Position numbers and translations under genes: made by a program. This document shows positions 1 through 15,200 of a stretch of 60,000 nt of DNA, in pieces. Every line of letters starts with the position of its first letter. Within the stretch, counting starts at the first letter, position 1. The DNA is from Strigamia acuminata (Eukaryota; Arthropoda; Chilopoda; Geophilomorpha; Linotaeniidae): positions 13,580,001 to 13,640,000 of the forward strand of contig OX442316.1 of the NCBI GenBank assembly GCA_949358305.1, in the 5' to 3' direction. The notes beneath the pieces were generated by a model that was not told where the DNA came from, ran no database searches, and was given only the letters and a program-made list of their open reading frames with translations.

Positions 1-103
1 GCAACTTCAGTACAAGATTGTTATGTTTGTTATTGTTGTTAGTTACACATTGCATATGGCGCAACCGCAATACATAACGTATAATAAAAACGGAGTGGTT
101 ATT

Positions 104-187
104 TCCACAGAAATTCTCTGGAACTAATTAGTTCCAGAGATCCACAGAAATTCTCTGGAACTAATAGTTCCAGAGAATTTCTGTGGA
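104..187. repeat. Long inverted repeat with an extra left arm
   Basis: Positions 141-187 form a perfect palindrome: two 23-base arms around a single central A, beginning TCCACAGAAATTC and ending in its reverse complement. Directly upstream, 104-126 repeats the left arm and 129-140 repeats part of the right arm. As single strand this would fold into a long hairpin. It may be the end of a foldback element or a replication-slippage product. No open frame is associated. Confidence 0.85.
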
Positions 188-774
188 ATTAGCGCTTGTA
201 TTATTTTTTCTAAACATTTATATTTTTTTTTAATTTTATTTAAAATGTGCGGATGTAAGCTGGTTGTCCGCCGCCGATATCTATCTAGTTGCCTCAGCTG
301 CACACCACTGGTCGTTGAGAACAAGCGGATTTTGAGCCACCGCCTGTAGGTATAGGTAAACAGCCGAAGTCAGCCACCGTAAACAAATTTCGCACGGCGC
401 CAAAATTCAGACATTCTGCGACCAAGTCTAAGTCTGTGCAACACTGACGCTAAACTCTCATCGGCCACAATATCTTCAAAGATGAATCTTGAAAAATGAA
501 AAAATATACTCTATCGTCACACCATTACTCCACTTTTATACGGAAGTGCACCATAAACTTATTACGGTACAAATTTGAGGCATTCGCACATCGATTGAAG
601 TGTTAACTCTGAAGTGTTTTCGACCGGTACAGGTACTACATACGGTACCACCGCAATTATCACATCAGTACGGCCGCAATTTGTACCCAGTTACATTCGG
701 TTGCGCACTGTATCGCTAAAGAAATCTGTTGGATCTGTACAGTAGATCTCAAAAATGTATCCGAATTTATGGTT

Positions 775-857
775 TACTTTAGAATATGGCCGGCTTTGGA
801 ATGGGCCCAAAATTTACGACATTTACGACATTTTTAAGCGGGCCATATTCTAAAGTA
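775..857. mobile_element. Short element with terminal inverted repeats (copy 1)
   Basis: The left end TACTTTAGAATATGGCC and the right end GGCCATATTCTAAAGTA are inverted copies of each other, about 22 bases long with one or two mismatches, around a core with GGGCCCAAAATTTACGACA. It interrupts the 62-base array and accounts for the extra ~80 bases there. It looks like a very small non-autonomous MITE. No transposase is present. Confidence 0.6.
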
Positions 858-1669
858 CTGTAACTCCAAATCTAGGAAATCTACATTGTAGATCCCAAAA
901 ACAAATTCGAATTTATTGCCCCCATTCAAAATTTGTTTGAATCTAACCTGTGAGTCCAAAAAACGTATCCGAATTTAATGCTCTCGTGAAAACCGATTGA
1001 ATCTGAAATAGAGATCCAAAAAAACGAATAAGAATTTATTTCCCACGCACAAAACCTATGTTTAGAACTAAACTATTAGTCCGAAAAAATGTGTTCGGAA
1101 AACTTATTAAAACGAGTGAAAACTTGCTAAAACTCAACTGCAAATCCACAAAACATACCGTATCCGAAATCTTCGCACACGAGTAAAATAAGCTAAAAAC
1201 TCCACTGTAGATTCAATAAACGTATTCGAATTTATTGTCCACATTCAAAATCTGTTTGAATATAAACCGTGAGTTCAAAAATGCATCCCAACGTATCGCC
1301 CATTGCACTAAACTTGTTGAAATTCACTGCAAATCAACAAAACGCATCCGAATTTATTGCCTACCATTAATGTTGAAACTCCTCTACAAACCAAAAAAGG
1401 CATTCGAATATATCGGCCCACGGTTTAAAACTGGTTGAAACTTCACTGCACATCCATAAAACACTTACGAATTTATCGCCACGGTGCAAAACTTGTAGAA
1501 AGTAAACAGCAAAACCAATAAATGTATCCGAATTTATTGCTGATCATGCTAAAGTTGTTGAAACTTCACAACAAATTCACAAAATTCATCCGAATTTATC
1601 GCCCATCGTGCTAAACTTGCAGAAACTAATATACAGCAAAACCAATAAATATATCAGGAGGCTTTATTT

Positions 1670-1722
1670 GGTAAGTAACCAAATTTTGGGCCCATTCTGA
1701 AGCGGGCCATATTCTAAAGTAA
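1670..1722. mobile_element. Partial second copy of the short inverted-repeat element, reversed
   Basis: AAATTTTGGGCCCATTC followed by GAAGCGGGCCATATTCTAAA matches the reverse complement of the element at 775-857. It also interrupts the 62-base array (the interval 1591-1727 is about 74 bases too long). One end is intact; the other is lost or rearranged. Confidence 0.5.
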
Positions 1723-2039
1723 ACCCCGAATTTATTGCCCACGTGCAAAACCTATTTAATTTTAAATAGAGATGAAAAAACGTATCAAAACTTATTTGCC
1801 ATGCACAAAACCTTTGTTTGAAACTGAACTATAAGTCCAAAAAAACGGGTTCGATTTATCGCCCAGCGTGAAAATCTCGAAGAAACTCAACTGCAAATCC
1901 AAAAACCGTATTCGAATTTATCGCCCACTGTGCAAAACCTGTTGAAAATAAGCTGTGAAGCCAAAAAAAAAACGTATCTGAATTTATCGCACACGATCAA
2001 AACCCGTTGAACCTCAACTGTGAATAAATATAACAATAC

Positions 2040-2591
2040 CGCAATGTATTCCTTCCATAGGCGAGAAATCTGGTCCATTCAGAGGAATTTTAATTTCTAA
2101 TTAATAGTAACTTGGAAACATAGATGGCGCCACCGTTTTCCGATCACTAACCGTCTCTGGTCGCTTGCGTCATCTAGAGACGAACAAATAAAGTAATACC
2201 ATTATTAAATGACGCTCGTATTACATCCTCAGAATCCGAGATGTCATGACACAAACTCTCATTAATGGCATGTGTATAATCAAAGACAAAAATTCCAATC
2301 AAATAAATTATGCCATCTTAATTTACAAATTTTAATAATACAAAATGTAGTAATTATTTACACAAAACACTAAATGAACAACCGTTTCGGCGGTGAAAAT
2401 TGGTTTAAACGATTACAAATTATTTCAACGTTAAATTAAATTGTATACAATAAAGATTTGACACATTTTTAGAGAAAACTCAAAATCAAAAAATAAATGC
2501 GAACGAGGGCGTTATGACATGTATACGAAGCAACTCCCTCCATTCGTGAGCTATTTGAGCTGATGTTTATCCAAAATAAATTTAACTTCAA
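2040..2591. other. Intergenic / RagC 3' flank
   Basis: AT-rich sequence between the tandem array and the RagC stop codon. It probably contains the RagC 3' UTR on the minus strand. No further gene was recognised. Confidence 0.5.
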
Positions 2592-4025
2592 TTACGCATA
2601 TTCTTGAAAATTATGACTGGATGATGCACCTTTATCCGCTTGCGCCGCTTTCTCGGCCGAAGATTGAATTTTCACTTCGAAAACCTCTTGAATCGCTTGC
2701 CGGAAACAATGAAAATTGTAATCAATTAAACCTAAAAAAAAAAATCAAAATAAATATATTATTAGATCAGATAAAATCAAAGTGCCCTTAATTAAAAAAT
2801 AAAGAAACCTTGTCGATCGAAATTATCTTCGCGGAGAATGCAGACTAAAGCGAGATATTTATTCACTTCACGTAAATACAAAATAGTCGCGTTGTTCAGC
2901 TTAATAACCGATGATGACTGACAATCGAAAGCATTTCCTTCATTTTCATCCTCTAATCTGAAATAAAAACGCAATTGAGTGTAAATATTTAACTTTTTGC
3001 ATCGTTAATCACCCGTATATGCAGGAAATATCAATAACAACGTCGATCATATCGCAGCATAGTTCGTACGACTGCATATCAACGGGCGAACTATCCGTTG
3101 CTATGTAAATCTTGCTAACCACATCAAATAAAAATGCTTTTTCTATACCGGAATTCTAGAAAAAAATTTAAATTTATAAATGTGACATTTTTTTTAAAGT
3201 TCTTAACATACGCACAGATATAAAAATATTGAGTAGATTTTCTAATGTCGCCAACTGTGGAATTAGTTTCTGCACAACCTTACTAAATGCTTCGAATATG
3301 GAGTGATCGTAGATGCTTGTCAGGTAAAAACTGAGATGAAGACCATCCAATCCAGCGTCGTTTAAATCGTCATTTGCGCGCTGATGTATGTCCCTTTGCG
3401 TTTCTATTTTGTGGTCGTCCGAAAGACCGTCCACCTTGTGAACAAACACTTCGAATTTAATGTTTGGATTTATTTTATAAGCGCGGGTCACTGTCATTTG
3501 CAATTTGGCAAGAGCATCCATGTAATCATCCTAGAAATCAAATTTAAATAAATTTAAATAAAAATCAAACAAAATGGCCTCTTAAACTCGCACCTGGGCA
3601 TCAATCACAAAAACCAGAGCGCCGCAGCCTCCAAATATCATTTCGTAGTCAAAAGCAGGATCGAAAAAGTCGATCTGGCCAGGAAAATCCCAAATTTGAA
3701 ACTGAACAAAGGAACTATTGGATATATCTGAAATTTAAGACAAAAAATTAAAAAATTGAATAAAATCTTTTGATTTTTTTAAAAACAAATATTTACCATC
3801 TTTTACGATTTTATTTGTACTTTCGAGAAAAAGTGTTTCATTGGGTGACATTTTATGAAAAACGACTTTTTGGATCGAAGATTTGCCACTTCTACGAAGA
3901 CCCATCAACAAAATCCTGGGTTTCTGATCGTTCAATAATCCTTGCATGTCATCGGCCAAATCGTCTGGTCCGTAGCCAAAATCCTTTGGTAGAGATCCAA
4001 CCGTCGAGAAGCCATCATCAAAAGA
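2592..4025 (-). CDS. RRAGC: Ras-related GTP-binding protein C/D (RagC/D)
   Basis: Rag GTPase that pairs with RagA/B on the lysosome surface and recruits TORC1 when amino acids are plentiful. Six coding exons were joined in phase: 4025-3797, 3727-3594, 3530-3216, 3155-3013, 2957-2809 and 2731-2592, about 369 residues. Visible motifs: the PKDFGYG segment, P-loop GLRRSGKSS, switch [14 protein letters not shown], the HKVDG motif in the G4 position, and the roadblock-like C-terminal domain starting near [11 protein letters not shown]. The Rag-specific HKVDGLSDD and [11 protein letters not shown] stretches place it in the C/D branch. The exon at 4025 opens in phase 0 behind a TACTAAT branch-point-like site, so a short N-terminal exon is missing. 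A candidate ATG lies at 4718, but no donor keeps phase, so the true start is unresolved. It is divergent from EXTL3. Confidence 0.93.
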
Positions 4026-4718
4026 CTTTAACACACGAAAAATTAAATTAGTATGCAAAGAAAATTATAAAATAAAACAAAAATTATAAAAACGTCACAA
4101 AATCAATCAAAAAGTTTGATGCAACTTCTTGGGTAAAGCACTAAGTTCGGGGTTTGATACAACAAAGGGACAATAGAAAAAAATTTTTCTTAAGTTAGAA
4201 AACTGAAGAAAAACGACGGTTTGTTGGTGGGAATAGCGTGAAATTAGCACCGTTCGTACCATTACTGCTTGTTATTGAGATCCCCGCGTGTCATATGATT
4301 TTGGAGGTTTAATGCAAGGCTACTTAAATGGCGTTTAAAGCGTTTTCTATTGAGGGATTCCCGCACTAAAATATTGTAATTTCCAACTTGTCTTTTAAAA
4401 AATTAAAATTTGTTTAGATTAATTCATTATCTATCTGTAATTTAAAAATTATATTAATATTAATACAGTTTTATACACAATAAATACAAATAAAAACAAA
4501 TTGAATATTGACGGGAAGAGTCGTTCATGGTTTAGTTTGTAGCATCCTGTCCTGATACCTGTTTCGCGATTTCGATCCTGTCCAAAGCAGCACATGCTCG
4601 TTCGTGTTTTACCGTAACATCTACTTTAATATTTGTACCGTGCAGTTTGGACGATCCGTCGTAGTCTCGTTCGCAACTCGATCGCATCAAAAATGTCGTA
4701 TTGCTGATTTATTTCCAT

Positions 4719-4856
4719 TTTTTCACTCGTTTTCGCACTATAGAATTGCAATGTTTTGCCTCCCACGACCGTAATTAATCGAGGTACAATTAAAAATTTA
4801 AAAAAAAATATAAACACATTTATTTACCCAGATGTTATTTTTCACTCAATTTCAGA
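4719..4856. promoter_or_regulatory. Probable shared divergent promoter region, RagC / EXTL3
   Basis: The two genes point away from each other and the EXTL3 ATG is at 4857. A 3' splice-site-like TTTCAG sits at 4850-4855, directly before that ATG, so EXTL3 may have an upstream non-coding exon overlapping this interval. The RagC first exon is not fixed, so exact limits are an inference. Confidence 0.35.
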
Positions 4857-8191
<3,335 letters not shown>

Positions 8192-8673
8192 ATAGTTGAC
8201 GGTATAATTCAAATATTGAATTGTCAAAAAGCCAGTACTTAATGTGCCATTCGTATGCTCAAAAATCTTTTTTTTCTTTCTTTTGTTTTTCTCTCATAGA
8301 ATTTGCTTCTTTCTAGTCAGATATTTATTTATTTCATTTTTTTGTTGTATACCTAAGAAGAAATCGATTAATTTTCCTTTAGAGTTCACATTTTATTGCC
8401 ATTTTGAGAGTTTAGTTATAATTTATTTCCATTTTCAACCATTTTGAGTAAATTTTTACTTAGAAATATATATACTTTTGATTACTTATACCATGTTATT
8501 TTCATTTTAATTGTAATTATTTTAAAGAAAATATTTTCATAAATGTAAAAAAAAAATAATAATGTTTAAGTATTAAATTTGAATTTTTTTTTTAAAATAC
8601 CGCGTTTACTTTACATATTTTTCTCACTATTAAAATGCATCATAGGAAACAAATCATTCGCACTTGAACGGAC
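8192..8673. other. Convergent 3' flanks of EXTL3 and the Pth2-like gene
   Basis: Very AT-rich, with T and A runs. It should hold the 3' UTRs of the two converging genes. No coding sequence, RNA gene or repeat was recognised. Confidence 0.5.
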
Positions 8674-9360
8674 TTAAAACGGCGGTAACGCTTTAACAAT
8701 TCTGTGCAACTTGGTCACGGGACCGAAGATGCAAATCACAGCGGCGGCATTGTGTTTTGGCTGCAATTTGAACATCCAAAAAACTGTTTTCGCCCATTAA
8801 AATTCACAATTTTACCCTTTTCTGCGCATCCATCGTCGAAAGAACCGGTAAATTAACTGCTTCAGCCTGCTCTTTAATTGCAACTAAGTGGTCGCGACTT
8901 CTTCCTCGGTACAACTTAACAGGCATGCTATTAAATATAGAATTAAAAATTAAAATCAATAAATATCAAACGGTATTAAATACACATTTTATTCACCCAG
9001 CTTCGGCCCAAGCGTCTAAGCAATCGCCGAAATTCTCGTCCTCTTCCAACATCATTCTTTGCATGGTGAGTGCAGACACAGCGATGGTCTTGGCAATTGA
9101 TCCAGGATGACAATTGCGAGTGGTTAACACAAAATCCATGCGAAATTCAAGATCACGACGGTTTTCTAAATGAGCTGATTCGTTGTTGCCGATCAGCTCA
9201 ATTGTTTTTCTCTAGCAATGAAAAGAAAAGCAAAAACAGAACAAAATTATCGCTTTGTTTTGAATTCTCTTTTCTTTTTTACTTTTGCATCGTCTCTTTC
9301 GGTTTCTCCGGGTTGACTTTGTGGCACCAGCTGCGGTTTCTTTCCTGGAAATCTGGCCAT
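8674..9360 (-). CDS. Peptidyl-tRNA hydrolase II (Pth2) family protein
   Basis: A small gene visible only after splicing. Exons 9360-9283, 9211-8997, 8927-8816 and 8760-8674 join in phase (0, 2, 0) to give 163 residues. The product starts MARFPGKKPQLVPQ. It then follows the Pth2 fold order: a first strand DFVLTTRN, an A-rich helix with SIAKTIAVSALTMQRMM, then DAWAEAGMPVKLYRG in the place of WxxxGQPKVVVK. An RDHLVAIKEQAEAVNLPV helix-strand, a DAQKR loop, the IFGP strand and a final helix TKLHRIVKALPPF follow. Pth2 enzymes release peptides from tRNA. The family assignment rests on this pattern rather than on identity; the N-terminal catalytic lysine/histidine region is diverged, so activity is uncertain. 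It is head-to-head with EXOSC6. Confidence 0.75.
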
Positions 9361-9937
9361 TCTAAAAAAATGTAGTTTCGAAAAAGGTCTGACTTTGTTT
9401 TAAAAATTAGTTTATTTAATTAATTTGATTCGTTTTGTTTGGAGAAATCAGAATTACCTGACACTAAAACACGGACTTTCGAATTAACATTATGTTAAAT
9501 AATCCAAATGATTTATTAAAGAATACAGCGTAAGTGTAGAACCGAACCATTGCAACACAATCTGTCGGAACGCTTTTTAGACTACTCATTCATTTTGAAA
9601 ACTATTCGCTCTCGAGAAGCCAATTTGTTTGTGCAATCACCACGGCAACGTTAACACCAAGAAGTATTGCCATCTGTGAACAAATTCTAATAACTTAAAG
9701 CAATTTACGGAAGTCTAAAATGTTTTAATTAAAAATAAAGTCACTAAAAATGTACAGAATGAATTCTATAAAATAAAAATTTTACACTTTTAACATAAAT
9801 ATAAAACTGTTTTATTTGACAGGTTTCTTTCTCCTATTTTCACGTGTGTTGGGCTATTTAACCTATAGACTTCCGTAAATCCAAAAAAGCAGCATGTTTA
9901 CGTTTGACTTCTGAAAAGCATAGCTTTGGAGTTTATC
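9361..9937. promoter_or_regulatory. Divergent intergenic region, Pth2-like / EXOSC6
   Basis: Both ATGs face outward from this ~577-base gap, so it must contain both promoters. No TATA box or other defined element could be assigned with confidence. Confidence 0.4.
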
Positions 9938-11115
9938 ATGGATGTGTACAAAAACAGAGTTGATGGAAGAGGTGGCAATGATCTCCGGCCCATTTGTAAG
10001 TTTTTTATTGTAAAATAAGTAATAATTGGCGTATAATATTGTTTGTTTGTTTTTCTTACAGTTGTGCAATGTAATAAAGTCGCAACCCAAGCCAAAGGAT
10101 CAGCTTACCTGGAAATGCATAAAACAAAAGTCGTTTGCTCAGTGTAAATTTCATAAATTTCTATAATCCTTTGTTTCCGATTCAATGGAGTATGTTTCCC
10201 TTTCCAGCTACGGTCCTCGTCAGATTCCAAAGAAACAAGATATATCAATTAATGGTCTTCTAACGTGCGAATTGAAATTTGCGCCTTTTTCCTGCCCTCA
10301 GAGGCGGCAACATCAACAGGATAACGAAGAAAAGGAATTGTCATTACTTTTGAAGCAAGCTCTAGAGTCTGCAGTTTGTATGGTAAAAATTTGAAATTTG
10401 AAATTTTAAATTTTTACGATAAAAATAATTTAATTTAAACTAAAAACATTTTTTTTATTTTAGCACACCTTTCCTAATGCTTCCTTAGACGTGTATGTTT
10501 CAGTTTTAGAAAATGACGGCAGTGGTAAAATAAAATTTAATTTTGGCTGCTATTCGGTGATTAATTTAATCGAGAATTTGTTTTAGCTTTAGCAGCTGCA
10601 ATTACTTGCGCGGGATTAGCACTGGCTGATTCGGGTATTGACATGTACGACAGTATAATAGGATCATCTCTCGTAAGATTTATTTTGTTTTTTTAATTAT
10701 TTATTTTTTTATTTTTCAATTTTTTAATTTTTAAATAGAAACAAAATGGGGATTACACTTTGCTCGATCCAACGTACGACGAAGAACTTCTTAAGGTTTT
10801 TTTTTTCATTTTGATCTGAAATTAAATGTTGGAGAATATGATCGAATTATTTATATCTAGAACGAATCGAGTCACGGTCTCGTCACCATCGGTTACATGC
10901 CGAAGAAGCAACAAATAACTGCGATACAGCAATCGGGTACTCTGAAGCAAAGCACGTTAGAAAACGTGAGTCTAAATTATCATTTCAGAATTAAAATTTT
11001 CTTAATAAATTGTTTTTTCTTTCAGGCGGTCAAAAATTTAATCGATTCGTGTAATCGAATTCATCCAATGATCAAAGATTGTCTCGTAAAAAGCTTTCTC
11101 GAACAAGATAATTAA
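9938..11115 (+). CDS. EXOSC6: Exosome complex component MTR3 (EXOSC6)
   Basis: RNase PH-fold subunit of the hexameric ring of the RNA exosome, which processes and degrades RNA 3' to 5' in nucleus and cytoplasm. Eight exons join in phase: 9938-9995, 10062-10143, 10208-10382, 10464-10524, 10587-10672, 10739-10795, 10861-10965 and 11026-11115, giving 237 residues. Family marks are RxDGRxxxDLRP at the N-terminus, QAKGSAYLE, YGPRQIPKK, the E-K-ELSLLLKQALESAV helix, SALAAAITCAGLALADSGI and the DPTYDEELL strand. The catalytic residues of bacterial RNase PH are not evident, as expected for animal ring subunits. It matches MTR3 better than RRP41 or RRP46 by the GPRQ and ELSLLL context. Confidence 0.9.
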
Positions 11116-12225
11116 AAACTGTACTAATAATTTATTAAACATAAATCTCAAGAAAAAAAAAAGAAACCAGTTTGCATCTCGTTTTACACTGAAACGTAAA
11201 ATCAAACGTATTACAAAATTAAACACAAGTAATTTTAATAAATGTAATTTTTTTGTTTGATTTTTTACAATTAACATACTGCAACAAATTTATAAGATTA
11301 ACAAAACTAGCTATTTATTATTATTTTTTATTTTTACTTTTATAATCCTGATTTTTTTAAAATTTTATTTAGTATACAATACCTATCGTGACCAACTGGA
11401 TAAACGATCCAGCTTTAACTAATTCGCTTCGTTTTTTAACAAAATAAAATTTGGATCAGTGGGCATTTTTCTATTGGCAACTGTTTACATTGAAACGATA
11501 CACAGCGCGTTATTAAATGATATAATATAGAATTTAGGACATTCAATGTATGGCTATTGTATAAAGTAGCCTATCGTTAGAAGCAGTTTCCTGTATACTA
11601 TGCAAGAATGTCTGAAAATTTTCTGTATATTTTTCACTCACTTAATTATAATAACAGTAAACATTTAAAAAATACTTTAAAAAGTGCACGAATAAGAAAC
11701 TCGTTCCATTTTTTAAGTTAACTGTGGCCTTAAAACTGAAAAGCGTCGCGGATTAACAGAAACAATAACACAGACATCCTGGCATTTTTAATCGTTTAGT
11801 ACTACAAAACACAATCTCAGTTTCTATTTTATGTACACCTAGTAAATTCACCGACATCATGATTATAATTATTTTTATTACAATGGCGCGATTATCAATC
11901 ATGTTAATGGGTTAGTCAAGCAAAGGCAGATCTTCAGAATGGATATGCATCAAACCGCATTTAGAATTTGCAATTTTATGCTTCTTTTATGTTTTGTTTC
12001 AAAGTTTTCGCTCGTTCGTCGCTCGCACACGTAAAATCATCGGTAGACATCACAGAATTTAGCCACCTCACAGCCATGGATGGATGACGTCAGTCTTATT
12101 AAAATTTTTGTTTGGAATGTAGAATTCGATAGAACTTTTCCCCCATTCGTTTAAAAAAAAAACAAAAAAAACAACACGAGTAACTTTGTTGCGTGATTTT
12201 AGTATCGGGTCCGTTAAAACCACCG
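11116..12225. other. Convergent 3' region of EXOSC6 and TMCC
   Basis: No open frame with coding character. It probably contains a long TMCC 3' UTR on the minus strand. A palindromic cAMP-response-like octamer TGACGTCA lies at 12085-12092, without a clear promoter next to it. Confidence 0.45.
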
Positions 12226-15200
12226 TCACAATCTCGCCGCGGTACCCACGACCATGGTGTGCACAATATCAACTAAATCCGGCCACTGGCGGCACATTAA
12301 AACAATTGCTATGATCAGTAATGACGTTGTTATTACTCGCATTCTAGAAGAAAAAAATTAATTAAATTAAATAATTAAATTAAAAATTAAATTAAAACCA
12401 AAATTAAATTACCTTGTTTTCAGAAATGGCATAAGAATGTTGGCAGCGGTAGCCACGAGTAGTAAAACCACTTGCAAAACGGTGAGAAGTATGTTGATCA
12501 GTTTCAGAACGAGAGCTCGAGCATTGCTGTTTTCAATCCCTTCTAACGTCACCAATTGCTGGTGCTGTTGCTGTTGATGTTCCATCCGGGATATCTAAAA
12601 TCCATTCACACTTAAATTAACCAATCTTTAAAACCTTACAAACAAAAATCAACTACTTTGGTTTGAAAACTTTCTAGCATCTCGTGCATATCACGAAGTC
12701 GTTCCTCGCTTTGATACTGAACCTTTTCCTCCATATCGCTTATACCTTGCTTCAAATTTTCAATTTCGTTTTGGTGCAATTCTATTAAATCGTTCATCTG
12801 TTCTTCCAGTCGCTACAATTTCCAAAAACACAATTAATCAATTAAAAATTACCCTTCAAAACGTTAAAAAAAAACCTCATATCTGTATCGTTCTTCTTGC
12901 AGTGCTTGATGGAAATACGTTATTTCGTGCTGTAATTGATTCTAAAAACACGCAAAAAACAAAAAATTATAAAATAAAAACAAAAAATGTATTTCACACT
13001 AATAAACGAGCAAATAAAACCTCTACTTTTAAGGAATCCACTTCCTCTTGTAGCCTCTGACACTCCTCTTGCCTTTCCTGAAGTTTCAGCGACACTTGGT
13101 CGAGTAAATAGGAATCTCGTTGTGTCGCGGAGGTGGAAGTTAAAACATTATTACTGCCATGAGCTGAAATTACAGGAAGAGTCTGCGTTGGTGCCGTAGC
13201 AGTTTGACTAGCGTGGCCTAAAGCCTGAGGTAGACTAAGTTGCGGTTGATTCCGGGGACTCGACATTGTGCCAGTGCCGGCTGTTGGACCCGAGCCCGAA
13301 GTGATGCTCGAGCTGTCGTCCTCGGACGTATACTTTGTGCCGGTACTGCCAACACCAGAAAATTTTCTGTACATCCATTAATTCCCGATCTCCTACGCAC
13401 TTTCAAAAATATTTACCTATGAGTAAATGTAGCGCTTCCGTGATGATTCCTTTCCGTTTCCTCCGCAGCGCACTCCTCAGACGGCTCTGCAATGAACCAC
13501 TCTACATTAAGGAACAATTGCAAAATGAATTTCTCACCGGCGACATCGATCGTGCTCGATTAAACGTCAAAACCAATGCGAAAACATACTTACTCGTCAT
13601 GTTATTTATATTGTCCGCGCTGCCAAACTTGTTTTTAATTAAATGGGCAAATTCCCTCGGTTTGGACATGACGGATCTGCAATTACAAATGTTTAGAACA
13701 TTTTATACATTTTTTTTATACATTTTTAATTTTACCCCGATAATACAGTAATTCCATCACGAATATTAGCGCCTACATCCCTGTAAAATTTACATTAAGC
13801 AATATTAATGTAAATTTTCTTTCTTTCTAGCTAAAACTGAGAGCTCACTTTAGTCCTTGCCCCACGTCCCGTAAGACTTCTTTGGGTTGTCGATGAGCTG
13901 CTGCTAATCCGTATGTTTCCAAATCGCGTATTCTCTTGTTGTAATTTTCCAGTTTCTTCTGTAACTGCGAGATCGTTTGAGCCGACTTTTGGTTCTTCTT
14001 TTCAAACACGCTTTTAATTCTTTGTAATTGCTGTTTGTCAGCGTTTGCGGCGCACTTTAAATATTCATTCACGTTGTCTGAAACGACATTTCAATTCTAT
14101 TTCGACACGTTCGTATTAAATTTTATTTTATTTGCTTTACTGTCTCTCTGCGTTTGTTCCGATTTGATAGTTTCTTTGGTACGGACAATCTTCTGTTGTA
14201 TGTGATCAATCGCAGCTTTTGTTTTCATTAAATCGGGCGTATTACATCCTCCATCCACGTCATCGCTTACAAAGCTACCCATCAACTCAGAACTGCCATC
14301 ACTCGATGTAAGTGCGGATAAAGTGACACTTTCCTGCATTAAAACAACAAATTTCAATCCATCAATATAAAAATAAAATCATTTTTTAAATTATATTTAA
14401 AATTTTTAACCATTTCTGAAAAATCCTCAGTCGAAACTGAGGCCTGAGCCTCGTCTTGAGCTCCCGAATAACTAATCGATCTGGGCTTTATTACTGTGTT
14501 TACATACAATCCACTCGTTGATCCCTGAGAGGGTCCTTCTCCATGTTGTTGTCCTTTCCGCAGTGGTAGCGGACTGCGTTTCTTGAGTGGCTTTGTAACT
14601 GCTGAGTCTGATCTTTTCCTGTAAATAAAATTAAAAAAAAAAAAGGTTATAATAATTGTAAACTTTTTTAAAACAAACAAACAAACAAACTCGAGCAAAA
14701 GGTGCAAAAGTAAACTCGATGCAATTAAATATTGTGCCCAAACGAAATACTACAATAAAATCCACTCGATCGCCTTTAAATGTGTTTTTTATTACTCCAA
14801 ACCTAAGTGAGTCACATTAAAAGAATCCGCGACTAAACAAAACATAAAACACACCTTCCTGTTCGCGTTTTGACACTCCCTTCACCCGACCTGAAATTTT
14901 AGTCAAATTTTATATTCAATTTTTTAAACGAAGGAGCAAATAAAACGCCTTTTAATTCAACGAAGATCCTACGCAAATTCCTAAACTAAACATCGACAAC
15001 TGAAGCACTAACAGTCAACACTCACCTTCCCTGGAGACTAAGGTGTCGACTTATCATGTTGAGGATGAGGAGGAAAGGAAAGTTGGCCTAAAATATATGG
15101 GAATTCGAGGGAGAAATCGGTGCAAAGGGCAAGAGAACAAAATCAAATTACAGTGGAAAACGGAAAGAAAATTTGTTCAAATTAATGTAACGGAGGAAAT

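Larger units (their letters stand above)
690..2030. repeat. Degenerate ~62-bp tandem array
   Basis: A phrase resembling CGAATTTATCGCCCA, followed by AAAAC-TTGTTGAAACT and AACTGCAAATCCAAAAAAC, recurs about every 61-62 bases. The CGAATTTA core is seen near 766, 908, 970, 1031, 1227, 1349, 1405, 1468, 1529, 1591, 1727, 1912 and 1978, giving roughly 20 units. Copies are diverged, so this is an old minisatellite or satellite fragment. Two intervals (766-908 and 1591-1727) are 74-80 bases too long because of short insertions. No coding potential is seen. Confidence 0.8.

Noticed and set aside
3770-4051. Plus-strand open frame of 93 codons
   Set aside because: It is the antisense of the RagC P-loop exon and has no family similarity.
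13335-13751. Plus-strand frame of 138 codons
   Set aside because: It is antisense to four TMCC exons and their introns, which are fully explained on the minus strand.
14354-14707. Hydrophobic N-terminus upstream of the TMCC exon at 14618
   Set aside because: The leader is translated intron; a TACAG acceptor at 14619 and phase matching to two upstream exons show the exon starts at 14618.
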